NCBI GenBank assembly: GCA_023423065.1
Contig: JAFAGC010000009.1
Span: forward strand, 62,001-126,000
From: Pseudomonadota bacterium
GTDB taxonomy: Bacteria > Pseudomonadota > Gammaproteobacteria > Steroidobacterales > Steroidobacteraceae
Reading direction: 5' to 3'
Length of the DNA stretch: 64,000 nt
Part shown: positions 44,884 through 53,520 of the stretch, piece by piece
How the letters are laid out: every line of letters starts with the position of its first letter
Numbering within the stretch: position 1 is the stretch's first letter
Notes under the pieces: generated by a model
Told to the model about the DNA's origin: nothing
The model's database searches: none
The model's input: only the letters and a program-made list of their open reading frames with translations
Made by a program: the position numbers and the translations under genes

Positions 44884-45198
44884 ATGGGCAAATTCCTCCT
44901 CGGCGCGGTCATAGGGGCTCTCGCGTTTTTCGTCTATGACCGGCAGATAGCCGGAAATGGTGCGGCGCACGCCGCTTCCGCGCCGATAGCCGAAACGGCC
45001 CGGGATGAGCTTCCCGAGCTTGACGATCCGCCCGAGGAGTCGCCTTACAGCTGCGATGGCCGCACGTATTGTTCGCAGATGACTTCCTGCGGAGAGGCGA
45101 AGTTCTTCATCGAGAACTGTCCTGGCGCCGAAATGGACGGCGACAACGACGGAGTCCCCTGCGAACGGCAGTGGTGCCAGCACCTCTTGAGCCGCTGA
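44884..45198 (+). CDS. Excalibur calcium-binding domain protein
   Basis: The 104-residue protein has an N-terminal membrane anchor (about residues 3–19) and a C-terminal excalibur domain with the DxDxDGxxCE calcium loop: YCSQMTSCGEAKFFIENCPG followed by DGDNDGVPCERQWC. Such domains bind calcium and are fused to nucleases or proteases in other species; here it stands alone at the cell surface. The ATG at 44884 rather than the frame-shifted ATG at 44880 is correct. Confidence 0.85.
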   Translation: MGKFLLGAVIGALAFFVYDRQIAGNGAAHAASAPIAETARDELPELDDPPEESPYSCDGRTYCSQMTSCGEAKFFIENCPGAEMDGDNDGVPCERQWCQHLLSR

Positions 45199-45225
45199 TT
45201 TCAGGCCGGGTGTAACATCCGGCTC

Positions 45226-45546
45226 ATGAAGCCGCGTCATGCAATCCTGCCGATCGCGGGTCTCGCGATCCTCGCGCCGTTTGCCCACGCCGACGAAACC
45301 TTTCGTTGCGGCAAGTGGGTCGTGTCGAGCGACCTCACGATCGAGGAACTCGTGGAACGTTGCGGCTCGCCGACCTCGCGCGAAACCGAATCCGAGGACA
45401 TCCTGGTCCGCAACCAGTACGGACTCATGGTCAAGAACGGCGTGACCGTCACCGAAACGTGGACCTACGATCGCGGCACGCAGGCGCCGCCGATGGTGGT
45501 CAAGATAGTCGACGGCAGGATCCGCTCGATCGTGCGCCGCAAGTAG
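45226..45546 (+). CDS. DUF2845 family secreted protein
   Basis: The 106-residue protein has a signal peptide (MKPRHAILPIAGLAILAPFAHA) and a body typical of DUF2845: FRCGKWVVSSDLTIEELVERCGSP and later VTVTETWTYDRG and KIVDGRIRSIVR. Two cysteines flank the first motif. Function unknown. It sits 28 bp after the excalibur gene and 10 bp before the GST gene. Confidence 0.75.
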   Translation: MKPRHAILPIAGLAILAPFAHADETFRCGKWVVSSDLTIEELVERCGSPTSRETESEDILVRNQYGLMVKNGVTVTETWTYDRGTQAPPMVVKIVDGRIRSIVRRK

Positions 45547-45555
45547 GTAGACCAG

Positions 45556-46158
45556 GTGGCCTTGCGGATCCTCGGAAGGACGTCGTCGATCAACGTACGC
45601 AAGGTACTGTGGACCTGCGCCGAACTGGACCTCCAGTTCGAACACGTCGAATCGGACCCGCAACTGCTGGCGCGCAATCCCAACGCTCTCGTGCCCGTGA
45701 TCCGCGACGGCGACTTCGTGATGTGGGAGTCGAACGCCATCTGCCGCTACCTCGCCGGCAGACAACCGCGCGGCACGCTGCTGCCCGAGGACCCCGGGCA
45801 GCGTGGCCTGGTCGATCAATGGATGGACTGGCAGGCGACCGAACTCAACGACGCGTGGCGTTACAGCTTCCTCGCGCTCGTGCGGCGCAGCCCCGAGCAC
45901 ACCGACACCGCATCCATCGAGGCCAGCATCGCGAGCTGGAACCGCCACATTGCGATGCTCGACGACCACCTGCGCCACGGCGGCCAGTTCATGACCGGCG
46001 AGTTCTTCACCCTCGCGGACGTGGTGCTCGGACTTTCCGTCCACCGCTGGCTGCTGACGCCGATCGAGCGCCCCCGGCTGGAATCCGTGCTCGGGTACTA
46101 CCAGCGCCTGTCCGTGCGCCCCGCCTTTCGCGCCCAGGTTGACCCCGCCGTCCCGTAA
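45556..46158 (+). CDS. Glutathione S-transferase family protein
   Basis: The 200-residue protein has the N-terminal GST thioredoxin fold (LRILGRTSSINVRKVLWTCAEL, with Ser at the usual catalytic position), cis-Pro NPNALVPVIRDGDFVMWES and a C-terminal helical domain ending in FFTLADVVLGLSVHRW. It is like the bacterial S-crystallin-type or NaGST group. Start GTG at 45556. It is unrelated closely to the GST at 35287. Confidence 0.85.
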   Translation: MALRILGRTSSINVRKVLWTCAELDLQFEHVESDPQLLARNPNALVPVIRDGDFVMWESNAICRYLAGRQPRGTLLPEDPGQRGLVDQWMDWQATELNDAWRYSFLALVRRSPEHTDTASIEASIASWNRHIAMLDDHLRHGGQFMTGEFFTLADVVLGLSVHRWLLTPIERPRLESVLGYYQRLSVRPAFRAQVDPAVP

Positions 46159-46302
46159 AGTATTGATTCGTAACACTTCAGGGGGCCAGCCACGACCCTC
46201 TGTGAGCGGCGTAGCAGAAGTGCGGGTCTACGCGGGTTGGACGCTGCTCACGGGGCTTTTCCTCAGGCACACTACGCGCCCCCAAATTCTGGACACTGTT
46301 AA

Positions 46303-48138
46303 ATGTGCGGAATCGTTGGAGCCATCGCTGAAAGAAATGTCGTTCCCATCCTGATGGAGGGACTGCGCCGGCTCGAATATCGCGGATACGACTCGGCCGG
46401 CATCGCGGTGCTCAATGGCACGCAGCAGCTCAAGCGCGTGCGCACGGTGGGCAAGGTCAAGGTTCTTCAGGACGCGATCAACGCGGACCACACGCACGGC
46501 AACATTGGCATCGCGCACACGCGCTGGGCCACGCACGGCGTGCCGTCGGAGCGCAACGCGCATCCGCACGTCTCGCACGACGGCCTCGCGATCGTGCACA
46601 ACGGCATCATCGAGAACCACGAAGAGCTGCGCGACGATCTCAAGAAGCTCGGCTACACGTTCACCTCGGAGACCGACACCGAGGTGATCGCGCATCGCGT
46701 GCATCATCACCTCGCCGCGCAGAAGGACCTGTTCAAGGCCGTGCGCGCCACGGTCGCCGAGCTGGAAGGCGCCTATGCGCTCGCGGTCGTCAGTGAATCG
46801 GAGCCGGAGCGCATCATCCTCGCGCGCGAAGGCTGCCCTGTCGTCGTCGGCCTCGGTGTCGACGAGAACTTCGTCGCCTCCGACGTCGCCGCGCTGCTGC
46901 CGGTCACGCGCCGCTTCATGTTCCTCGAAGAGGGCGACGTCGCCGACATCCGCCGCACGTCGATCAAGGTGCTGGACCAGAACGGCGATTCCGTCGAGCG
47001 CCCGATCCGCGAGAGCGAGTTGTCCGCCGACGCGGCCGAGAAGGGCCAGTACCGGCACTTCATGCTGAAGGAGATCCACGAGCAGCCGCGCGCGGTCGCG
47101 GACACGCTCGCGGAACGCGTCGCGAACGGCCGCCTGCTCGAGGCCGCCTTCGGCCCGGCCGCCACCGAGATCTTCAAGAAGACCGAGCACGTGCACATCA
47201 TCGCGTGCGGCACCAGCTACCACTCGGGCGTGGTGGCGCGTTACTTCATCGAGCAGATCTGCAAGATCCCGTGCACGGTGGAGATCGCGAGCGAATACCG
47301 GTATCGCAACCCGGTGGTGCCGCGCAATTCGCTGTTCGTCACGATCTCGCAGTCCGGCGAGACCGCCGACACGCTGGCCGCGCTGCGGCTCGCCAAGCAG
47401 GCGGGCTATCTATCCAGTCTCGCGATCTGCAACGTTCCCGAAAGCTCGCTGGTGCGCGAGTCCGAGCTCGTGATGCTCACGCGCGCGGGTCCGGAGATCG
47501 GTGTCGCGTCGACCAAGGCGTTCACCACCCAGCTCACGGCGCTCAGCATGCTCGTCATCGCGCTCGCCAAGCAGCGCACCGCGGACGCCGAGCGCGAGCG
47601 CAGCCTCGTGCAGCGCCTGATCGAGATCCCCGCGATCATCGAGAAGACGTTGTCGCTCGACCCGGTCATCTACGACCTCGCGAAGCGTTTCGCCGACAAA
47701 CATCACGCCCTGTTCCTGGGCCGTGGGGCGCTCTCCGCCATTGCGATGGAAGGCGCGCTCAAGCTCAAGGAAATCTCGTACATCCATGCCGAGGCCTACG
47801 CGGCCGGCGAGCTGAAGCACGGCCCGCTCGCGCTGGTCGACGCGGACATGCCCGTCATCACCGTGGCGCCCAACAACGACCTGCTCGAGAAGCTCAAGAG
47901 CAATCTCATGGAAGTGCGCGCGCGCGGCGGCGAGCTGATCGTGTTCGCGGATCCCGAATCCGGAATCACGCCTTCCGAAGGCGTGACCGTGATCCAGATG
48001 CCCAAACACGTGAGCTACTTCCAGGCGCCGATCGTCTACACCGTGCCGCTGCAGCTGCTGGCGTACCACGTCGCCATCCTCAAGGGCACGGACGTCGACC
48101 AGCCAAGAAATCTCGCAAAGAGCGTGACCGTTGAATAA
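46303..48138 (+). CDS. glmS: Glutamine–fructose-6-phosphate aminotransferase (isomerising)
   Basis: The 611-residue protein begins with the N-terminal nucleophile Cys2 (MCGIVGAIAERNVVPILMEG), has the glutamine amidotransferase loop HTRWATHGVPSERNAHPH in the first domain and two SIS domains (for example SQSGETADTLAAL) that bind fructose 6-phosphate. It makes glucosamine 6-phosphate for cell-wall synthesis, feeding GlmM and GlmU. The 144 bp before it have no recognised glmS ribozyme, whose location is Gram-positive anyway, and I see no clear promoter. It lies 7 kb downstream of glmU. Confidence 0.97.
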   Translation: MCGIVGAIAERNVVPILMEGLRRLEYRGYDSAGIAVLNGTQQLKRVRTVGKVKVLQDAINADHTHGNIGIAHTRWATHGVPSERNAHPHVSHDGLAIVHNGIIENHEELRDDLKKLGYTFTSETDTEVIAHRVHHHLAAQKDLFKAVRATVAELEGAYALAVVSESEPERIILAREGCPVVVGLGVDENFVASDVAALLPVTRRFMFLEEGDVADIRRTSIKVLDQNGDSVERPIRESELSADAAEKGQYRHFMLKEIHEQPRAVADTLAERVANGRLLEAAFGPAATEIFKKTEHVHIIACGTSYHSGVVARYFIEQICKIPCTVEIASEYRYRNPVVPRNSLFVTISQSGETADTLAALRLAKQAGYLSSLAICNVPESSLVRESELVMLTRAGPEIGVASTKAFTTQLTALSMLVIALAKQRTADAERERSLVQRLIEIPAIIEKTLSLDPVIYDLAKRFADKHHALFLGRGALSAIAMEGALKLKEISYIHAEAYAAGELKHGPLALVDADMPVITVAPNNDLLEKLKSNLMEVRARGGELIVFADPESGITPSEGVTVIQMPKHVSYFQAPIVYTVPLQLLAYHVAILKGTDVDQPRNLAKSVTVE

Positions 48139-48139
48139 T

Positions 48140-48176
48140 GGGGACATTCCCCGTTTCCTAGCAAAAGGGGACAGAC
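48140..48176. repeat. REP-like repeat fragment after glmS
   Basis: Directly after the glmS stop is GGGGACATTCCCC (48140–48152), a short palindrome, followed by AAAAGGGGACAGACC (48163–48177). Such GGGGACA-type palindromes occur as remnants of REP/RAYT-associated repeats in proteobacteria. It abuts the ribosome-binding region of the next small gene. Confidence 0.4.
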
Positions 48177-48179
48177 CTC

Positions 48180-48440
48180 ATGGAGCGCAAGCTGGCTGAG
48201 CAGATCGTCGCACTGGTCAACGCGCACATCGATCAACTGATCGCGTCGCTCGAGCCCGTCGAGGCGGAAATTTCGGCCGAAGAGTTCGCGGGTTACAAGC
48301 GCGGCATCGCCCGCGTGATCGGCGCCTACGACACGGAGATCATCGAGCGCGTGACGCGGGAGTTTCCGGATCTGCGGCCCAGCGACGAGGATCCGGGACC
48401 GCAGGAAGGCGCGGAGCCGCCCCGGGCGCGGCGCAACTGA
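48180..48440 (+). CDS. Small hypothetical protein
   Basis: The 86-residue acidic protein has a predicted helical first half (MERKLAEQIVALVNAHIDQL) and a disordered tail rich in Glu, Asp and Pro. No family recognised. It lies between glmS and the hsdR fragment and keeps the GC-rich codon usage of the core genome, so it is probably outside the islet. Confidence 0.55.
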   Translation: MERKLAEQIVALVNAHIDQLIASLEPVEAEISAEEFAGYKRGIARVIGAYDTEIIERVTREFPDLRPSDEDPGPQEGAEPPRARRN

Positions 48441-48502
48441 CACCCGGCGCGTCCGCGCCGTCTGCTGACCAGACAACAAGAAAACACCCTGGCCAAACAA
48501 CG

Positions 48503-49003
48503 GTGAACAATCAGAATCCCGAACAAATCGCCCGTGATCGAATCGATGAGCTGTTGAGCGCCAGCGGCTGGGTGGTCCAGGACAAGAAGGCCATCAACTT
48601 CAACGTCGGCCTGGGCATGGCCGTGCACGAATACCTGACCGATGTCGGTCCCGCAGACTACGTGCTGTTCGTCGACAAACAGGCCGTCGGCATCATCGAG
48701 GCCAAGAAGGCCGAGCCCGGCCAAAACATCACCACAGTCGAATATCAGACCGAGAGCTACGCCGCCGCCAAGCTCAAGTGGGTCAACAATCGGCAGCCGT
48801 TGCCCTTCCTCTACGAGAGCACCGGCACCATCACCCGCTTCACCGACGCTCGCGACCCCAAGCCGCGTTCACGCGAAATCTTCAGCTTCCATCGCCCGGA
48901 AACCCTGCGCGCCTTCCTCGAAGCTGGCACTGAGGACATCGTCGAGAACCTCGAGGCGGGGCTGCTCAATTTCCGCTCGGTTCTTGCCGCGCTGGGAAAG
49001 TAG
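48503..49003 (+). pseudogene. Type I restriction enzyme HsdR, N-terminal nuclease-domain fragment
   Basis: The 166-residue open frame matches the N-terminal part of type I restriction R subunits: NNQNPEQIARDRIDELL, ASGWVVQDKKAINFNVGLG, ADYVLFVDKQAVGIIEAKK and TRFTDARDPKPRSREIFSFH followed by RPETLRAFL. The PD-(D/E)xK nuclease residues (Asp in GPADYVLF, Glu and Lys in IIEAKK) are present. The full-length protein is about 900–1100 residues with helicase motor domains, which are absent, and no hsdM or hsdS is nearby. It is therefore a degraded remnant, or less likely a stand-alone nuclease. It ends 15 bp before the hip operators. Confidence 0.75.
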
Positions 49004-49017
49004 CTTTGTTCAGCCGG

Positions 49018-49089
49018 TATTCCTAATCAGGAATTTATGGCGTATATTCCCCATAAGGAATAACGCCGCATAATTCCGATTCAGGAATA
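49018..49089. promoter_or_regulatory. HipB operator array (three near-identical inverted repeats, 27-bp spacing)
   Basis: Three sites of the form TATTCC-N6-GGAATA lie upstream of hipB: TATTCC/GGAATT at 49018–49035, TATTCC/GGAATA at 49045–49062 and AATTCC/GGAATA at 49072–49089. Their centres are exactly 27 bp apart. E. coli HipB binds TATCC-N8-GGATA operators in the same position, so these are almost certainly the autoregulatory sites of this HipBA pair. The middle site overlaps a TATATT -10-like hexamer (49043–49048), so binding would block transcription. Confidence 0.85.
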
Positions 49090-49096
49090 CCGATGT

Positions 49097-49360
49097 ATGA
49101 ATGAATTCAAAGTTGAAACGACCCAGCAGCTCGCCAGCCACCTTCGATCACTGCGTAGAAGCCATCAGCTGACTCAATCCCAACTGGGCACCCGGCTCAA
49201 TGTGGAACAGGCCCGCATCGCGAAAATTGAAAAGAGCCCGGGCAGCATCAGCGTCGATCAATTGCTCGCCATCCTCAATGCCCTCGACGCTTTCGTGGTG
49301 ATTCAAAGAAGACCCACCAAGAAGGTGACCAAAGCAATTCGTACAAGCGTGGATTGGTAG
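49097..49360 (+). CDS. hipB: HipB antitoxin (XRE-family DNA-binding protein)
   Basis: The 87-residue protein has an Xre/Cro-type helix-turn-helix (about residues 11–65: LASHLRSLRRSHQLTQSQLG, then LNVEQARIAKIEKSPG), like the E. coli antitoxin HipB. It would bind the operators upstream and neutralise HipA. The final residues (TKAIRTSVDW) resemble the extra C-terminal tail of HipB. It lies 4 bp before hipA. GC content is about as low as that of hipA. Confidence 0.88.
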   Translation: MNEFKVETTQQLASHLRSLRRSHQLTQSQLGTRLNVEQARIAKIEKSPGSISVDQLLAILNALDAFVVIQRRPTKKVTKAIRTSVDW

Positions 49361-49364
49361 TTCC

Positions 49365-50741
49365 ATGCCAAGTCTTGTCGTCTGGATGAACGGGCAGGAG
49401 GTTGGAACCTGGACACAACGATCGGGCGACACCTCCGAATTCGTCTACAAGCAGTCCTGGATCGAATCGAGGTACGCACGCGCGCTGTCGCTGGCAATAC
49501 CGATAACCGTGGATCGAACGGTGAAGGGAGCGGCCGTCACCAACTACTTCGACAACTTGTTACCAGACAATCCCAACATCAGGAAACGCATCAGTGATAA
49601 GTGGTCGATCCGAAACGACACTTTCGAATTGCTGACGGCGATCGGACGAGATTGCGTAGGCGCAGTACAGCTCTTGCCCGTCGGCGAAGAACCGGCCGGA
49701 TGGGATCAAGTGCGCGCGACTCCACTCACCGAGGCGGAAATCGCCGCTCACCTGCGTCAAGTCACGCGACTGTCAGGCGGGTTCGGAGCAGCGGATGACG
49801 AAGACGACTTCCGAATCTCGATCGCAGGCGCCCAGGAAAAAACAGCGCTCCTGCGCATGGGCGGAAAATGGCATCGCCCATTGGGAGCAACCCCAACTAC
49901 TCATATCCTGAAGCTTCCGTTGGGAGTCATTGCAGGCGGTCTCGATTTCAAGCATTCGATTCAGAACGAATGGCTGTGTTCCGAATTCCTGCACGCCATG
50001 GGACTAAGCGTCGCACGAACCGAAATGCTGCGGTTTGAAGATCAGGACGTCCTCAGCGTAACGCGCTTCGACCGCCGATGGATCGGAACGAATAGCGAGT
50101 CGGTGGATTCCCCGTCGTTCAGTCCTGAACCCGGAACCTACATCGCGCGTCTCCCCCAGGAGGATCTTTGCCAGGCATTCGGCCTTCCCTCCGAGAAGAA
50201 GTACGAAAATAAAGGCGGACCCTCCGCCGATGAAATCGTTCGACTGCTCAGCAACAGCGAAGATGAGGCAGATGACAAAGCACGCTTCATACTTTCGCAG
50301 CTGCTTTTGTGGCTCCTGGCAGCGCCAGACGGCCATGCCAAGAATTTCTCGCTGCAGTACACGGCGGGCGGCGGGTTTCGGCTCACGCCTTTGTATGACG
50401 TGCTGTCCGCATGGCCGCTCATCGATCGGGGGCCGCGCACATGGCAATACGAAAAGGCGAGTCTCGCGATATCTGTCCGTAGCAAAAATCGCCACTACAG
50501 ACTGAAGGACATACAGGCCAGACACTGGAAGGGGGAGGCCGACAAGACTGGGATCGCAGCGCTTTGGGAGCGCATGATCGAAGTCGTGGAACGCGCTCCA
50601 GAAACCTTTGAATCACTCGAGGCGCGGCTGCCTGACGGATTTCCCAGCGAGGTCTTCAACACCATGCGTGATGGCATCAAGATGCATGCCGAGAACTTCA
50701 AACGGGGCCGTCCCACTCCGCCCGTCGGCCACTCCCTCTGA
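49365..50741 (+). CDS. hipA: HipA toxin (serine/threonine kinase)
   Basis: The 458-residue protein has the HipA features: the autophosphorylation/P-loop segment ISIAGAQEKTALL (Ser near residue 152, as Ser150 in E. coli), the catalytic PDGHAKNFSL and the DFG-like LTPLYDVLSAWP, all intact, so the toxin is likely active. E. coli HipA phosphorylates glutamyl-tRNA synthetase and induces persistence. Close match in length (E. coli 440). Its codon usage is AT-richer than that of neighbours, indicating horizontal acquisition. Confidence 0.93.
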   Translation: MPSLVVWMNGQEVGTWTQRSGDTSEFVYKQSWIESRYARALSLAIPITVDRTVKGAAVTNYFDNLLPDNPNIRKRISDKWSIRNDTFELLTAIGRDCVGAVQLLPVGEEPAGWDQVRATPLTEAEIAAHLRQVTRLSGGFGAADDEDDFRISIAGAQEKTALLRMGGKWHRPLGATPTTHILKLPLGVIAGGLDFKHSIQNEWLCSEFLHAMGLSVARTEMLRFEDQDVLSVTRFDRRWIGTNSESVDSPSFSPEPGTYIARLPQEDLCQAFGLPSEKKYENKGGPSADEIVRLLSNSEDEADDKARFILSQLLLWLLAAPDGHAKNFSLQYTAGGGFRLTPLYDVLSAWPLIDRGPRTWQYEKASLAISVRSKNRHYRLKDIQARHWKGEADKTGIAALWERMIEVVERAPETFESLEARLPDGFPSEVFNTMRDGIKMHAENFKRGRPTPPVGHSL

Positions 50742-50885
50742 CAACGCTGGACACACGCAGCCGCCTACGTAATCACCGTAGCTAGGGTCACATCGTCTGG
50801 TTGTCTCGCACGCTGTTCTGGTACAAGGAACCGCGGACAACAAAATTCTCGCGCAGACGAGCGCACACGAAGGGGTTAAGTAAAG

Positions 50886-53438
50886 ATGAATCGAACCATT
50901 TGCAGCGTCGCCCTGTGGGCGGCGCCGCTGCTGGCGCTGGCCGGCAGTTTGAATCCGATCGTTCCCGAGGCCGACGCCGGCCCGGATCTGGAAGTGACCG
51001 AGCGCAAGACGGTGACCTTGAAAGGCAAGGGCACGGACGCCGACGGCACGATCAAGAGTTACAAGTGGACGCAGGTGTCAGGTCCCGCGGTGAAGCTGTT
51101 CGGCGCCGACACCGCCACCCTCGCGTTCGCAGCTCCCGAAGTCGAGATCCAGACCCCGCTCGAGTTCGCTCTGGTCGTCACCGACAATCAAGGTTCGCCG
51201 AGCCTGCCCGACCAGGTCACGGTGAAGGTCAACCAGGCCAAGTTCTTCGGCACAGCGCCGAGCGGACCCGAGGACTACGAACACCTCCTCACGTACTTCA
51301 ATCAGCTCACGCCCGAGAACGCCGGCAAGTGGGGCAGCGTCGAAGCCACGCGCGACGTCATGAACTGGACCGAGCTGGACACGGCCTACCAGACCGCGCT
51401 CGCCAACAACGTCACGTTCAAGTTCCACACGCTGCTGTGGGGCCAGCAACAGCCGGGCTGGATTGCCGCGCTGCCGCCGGCCGAGCAGCTCGAGGAAATC
51501 AAGGAGTGGATGCAGGCGGTCGGCACACGATATCCGAAACTGCGCTACATCGAGGTGCTCAACGAGCCCCTGAACGCGCCGCCACCGTATCGCGAGGCGC
51601 TCGGCGGAGCCGGCGTCACCGGTTACGACTGGGTGATCAAGGCATTCGAGATGGCGCGCGGGTACTTCCCCGGTGCGAAGCTCATCCTCAACGAATACAA
51701 CGTGATCATCGAAGACGGGCTGACGACCAACTACCTCAACCTCATCAACCTGCTCAAGGAGCGCAAACTCATCGACGGCATCGGCGAGCAGGCGCACTTC
51801 TACGAACGCGCCAACGTCGACGTGCTCGGCGCCAACCTGCAGCGCCTGGCCGATACCGGGCTTCCTATCTACATCTCGGAGTTCGACCTGAACCTCGAGA
51901 ACGACGCCGATCACGCCAACGTGATGGCGAACCTGTTCCCGCTCTTCTGGGATCATCCCAGCGTGGCCGGCGTCACCCACTGGGGCCATCGCCAGGGCAG
52001 CGTGTGGCGCACGAACGGATATCTCGTCCGGACCGATGGAACCACGCGTCCGGCGCTCGACTGGATCCAGTGTTATCGCGCGGGCGGTGGCGCTTCGTGC
52101 GTGGTGCCGGAATTCGTGCATCCCGGCTGGCACGGCAATCAGAACGGCCTGACGTTGACCGCGGTGAATCACGACGAAGGCTTCGGCGTGGTCTCGGGCG
52201 GCGTGATCGCGTACACGGACGAGGGTGACTGGATCCGCTTCAAGGGCGTGGAGTTCCGCGCCGAGTGGGACACGGTGTGGGTGGAATACGCCAAGGGCAA
52301 CACGTCACCCGGCAGCATCTCCGTGTTTCTCGACAGCCTCGACAACGAGCCGGTCCTGACGGTTGCGCTGCCGCCGACGGCGGGATGGGGTAGTTCGTCC
52401 ACCGTCGAAGAGGCGCTGTCGTCCGTCGCGGGTACGCACGACGTCTACATCCGCTTCAACGGCGGTCCCGGCGTGGCCAACCTTGCCAGCGTGCGATTCG
52501 GCAGGCCGGTTCCGCAGTCGGGTGCCAACCTGCTCACCGACGGCGGCTTCGAGTCCGGCATCACCGGCTGGAGCAACTGGGGCAACGGTGCACTCAGCGC
52601 CAGTACGGCGCAGGCGCGCTCGGGCTCGCAGAGCCTGCAGTCGACGGGGCGCACCGGCAACGGCGGCTTCGCGGCCTACAGCCTGACCAGTCTCGTCCAG
52701 CGCAACACGACGTATGCCGTGAGCGCGTGGCTGCTGCACACGGGCGCGGCGAACACGACCGGACGGCTGGCCGCCAAGGTGGAGTGCAGCGCGGCGACGA
52801 CGCCGGCCGGGCACAACACCTATCCGTGGCTGCAGAACAATGGCGCGGTCGCGCCGAACACCTGGACGCAGCTCGCGGGCAACCTCGTGATCCCGGACTG
52901 CGACCTGGTCGACGTGGCTATCTACTTCGAGGGCTCGGCCACCGGCATCGACGTGTACCTGGACGACGTGCGCGTCGTGCCGCCGAACGACAATCTCGTG
53001 AACGATGGGGGCTTCGAGAGTGGCATCGCCGGCTGGGGTTCGTGGAACGGCTCGGCGCTCAGCGCCAGCGACCTGCAGCACCGCAATGGCGCGCAGAGCC
53101 TGCGCGCCACGGCACGGCCCAACAATGCCCAGTTCGCCGTCTACGGTCTCACCAGCCGCGTCTGGGCCGGCACGACCTACGCGGTGAGCGCGTGGGTGTT
53201 CCACACCGGAGCGCCCAATGACACGGTCCGCCTGGCATCGAAGGTGGGCTGCTCCAGTGGAGACAGCTATCCCTGGCTGCAGAACAACCCGGCCGTGGCT
53301 CCGAACACCTGGACGCAGTTGCAGGGCAATCTCGAGATTCCCGCCGGCTGCACGGTACAGGACGTGGCCATCTTCCTCGAAGGCACGGCGCCCGGTTCGG
53401 ATGTGTTCGTGGACGATGTATCGGTCACGGCGATGTGA
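50886..53438 (+). CDS. Multi-domain GH10 endo-1,4-beta-xylanase with carbohydrate-binding modules
   Basis: The 850-residue secreted protein has a signal peptide (about residues 1–20), a PKD-like Ig domain (about 28–115: DADGTIKSYKWTQVSG), a GH10 catalytic domain (about 120–395), and three binding regions: a CBM6-like one (about 425–545) and two tandem CBM4/9-type modules (about 550–695 and 700–850, each starting N-L-x-x-DGGFESGI). The acid/base Glu is in YIEVLNEPLN (about 227), the nucleophile in IYISEFDLN (about 332). It would cleave xylan outside the cell. The two C-terminal modules are clearly a recent duplication (shared PWLQNN…APNTWTQL). Confidence 0.9.
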   Translation: MNRTICSVALWAAPLLALAGSLNPIVPEADAGPDLEVTERKTVTLKGKGTDADGTIKSYKWTQVSGPAVKLFGADTATLAFAAPEVEIQTPLEFALVVTDNQGSPSLPDQVTVKVNQAKFFGTAPSGPEDYEHLLTYFNQLTPENAGKWGSVEATRDVMNWTELDTAYQTALANNVTFKFHTLLWGQQQPGWIAALPPAEQLEEIKEWMQAVGTRYPKLRYIEVLNEPLNAPPPYREALGGAGVTGYDWVIKAFEMARGYFPGAKLILNEYNVIIEDGLTTNYLNLINLLKERKLIDGIGEQAHFYERANVDVLGANLQRLADTGLPIYISEFDLNLENDADHANVMANLFPLFWDHPSVAGVTHWGHRQGSVWRTNGYLVRTDGTTRPALDWIQCYRAGGGASCVVPEFVHPGWHGNQNGLTLTAVNHDEGFGVVSGGVIAYTDEGDWIRFKGVEFRAEWDTVWVEYAKGNTSPGSISVFLDSLDNEPVLTVALPPTAGWGSSSTVEEALSSVAGTHDVYIRFNGGPGVANLASVRFGRPVPQSGANLLTDGGFESGITGWSNWGNGALSASTAQARSGSQSLQSTGRTGNGGFAAYSLTSLVQRNTTYAVSAWLLHTGAANTTGRLAAKVECSAATTPAGHNTYPWLQNNGAVAPNTWTQLAGNLVIPDCDLVDVAIYFEGSATGIDVYLDDVRVVPPNDNLVNDGGFESGIAGWGSWNGSALSASDLQHRNGAQSLRATARPNNAQFAVYGLTSRVWAGTTYAVSAWVFHTGAPNDTVRLASKVGCSSGDSYPWLQNNPAVAPNTWTQLQGNLEIPAGCTVQDVAIFLEGTAPGSDVFVDDVSVTAM

Positions 53439-53461
53439 AGTTCCATCGCAAGGCGACGAAG

Positions 53462-53490
53462 GAGGGGCTGCATGCAGCCCCTCTTTTTTT
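53462..53490 (+). terminator. Intrinsic terminator after the xylanase gene
   Basis: A perfect 22-bp palindrome GAGGGGCTGCA/TGCAGCCCCTC (53462–53483) is followed at once by seven T residues (53484–53490). It lies 24 bp after the xylanase stop and is the clearest terminator in the window. The converging rimO gene ends 31 bp further on; no A-tract suggests it works on the other strand. Confidence 0.93.
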
Positions 53491-53520
53491 GCAGCGAGGC
53501 GCCCGAATCCGTCAGTTCGA

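Noticed and set aside
46159..46302. glmS ribozyme or other riboswitch upstream of glmS
   Set aside because: The ribozyme is typical of Gram-positive bacteria and I see no matching core; the leader shows no clear paired structure by eye.
46139..46354. 71-codon open frame running into glmS
   Set aside because: Overlaps the 3' end of the GST gene and the start of glmS in another frame; no ribosome site or recognisable product.
50763..50780. Inverted repeat CTACG…CGTAG after hipA, considered as a terminator
   Set aside because: Only 5-bp arms and no T-tract follows.
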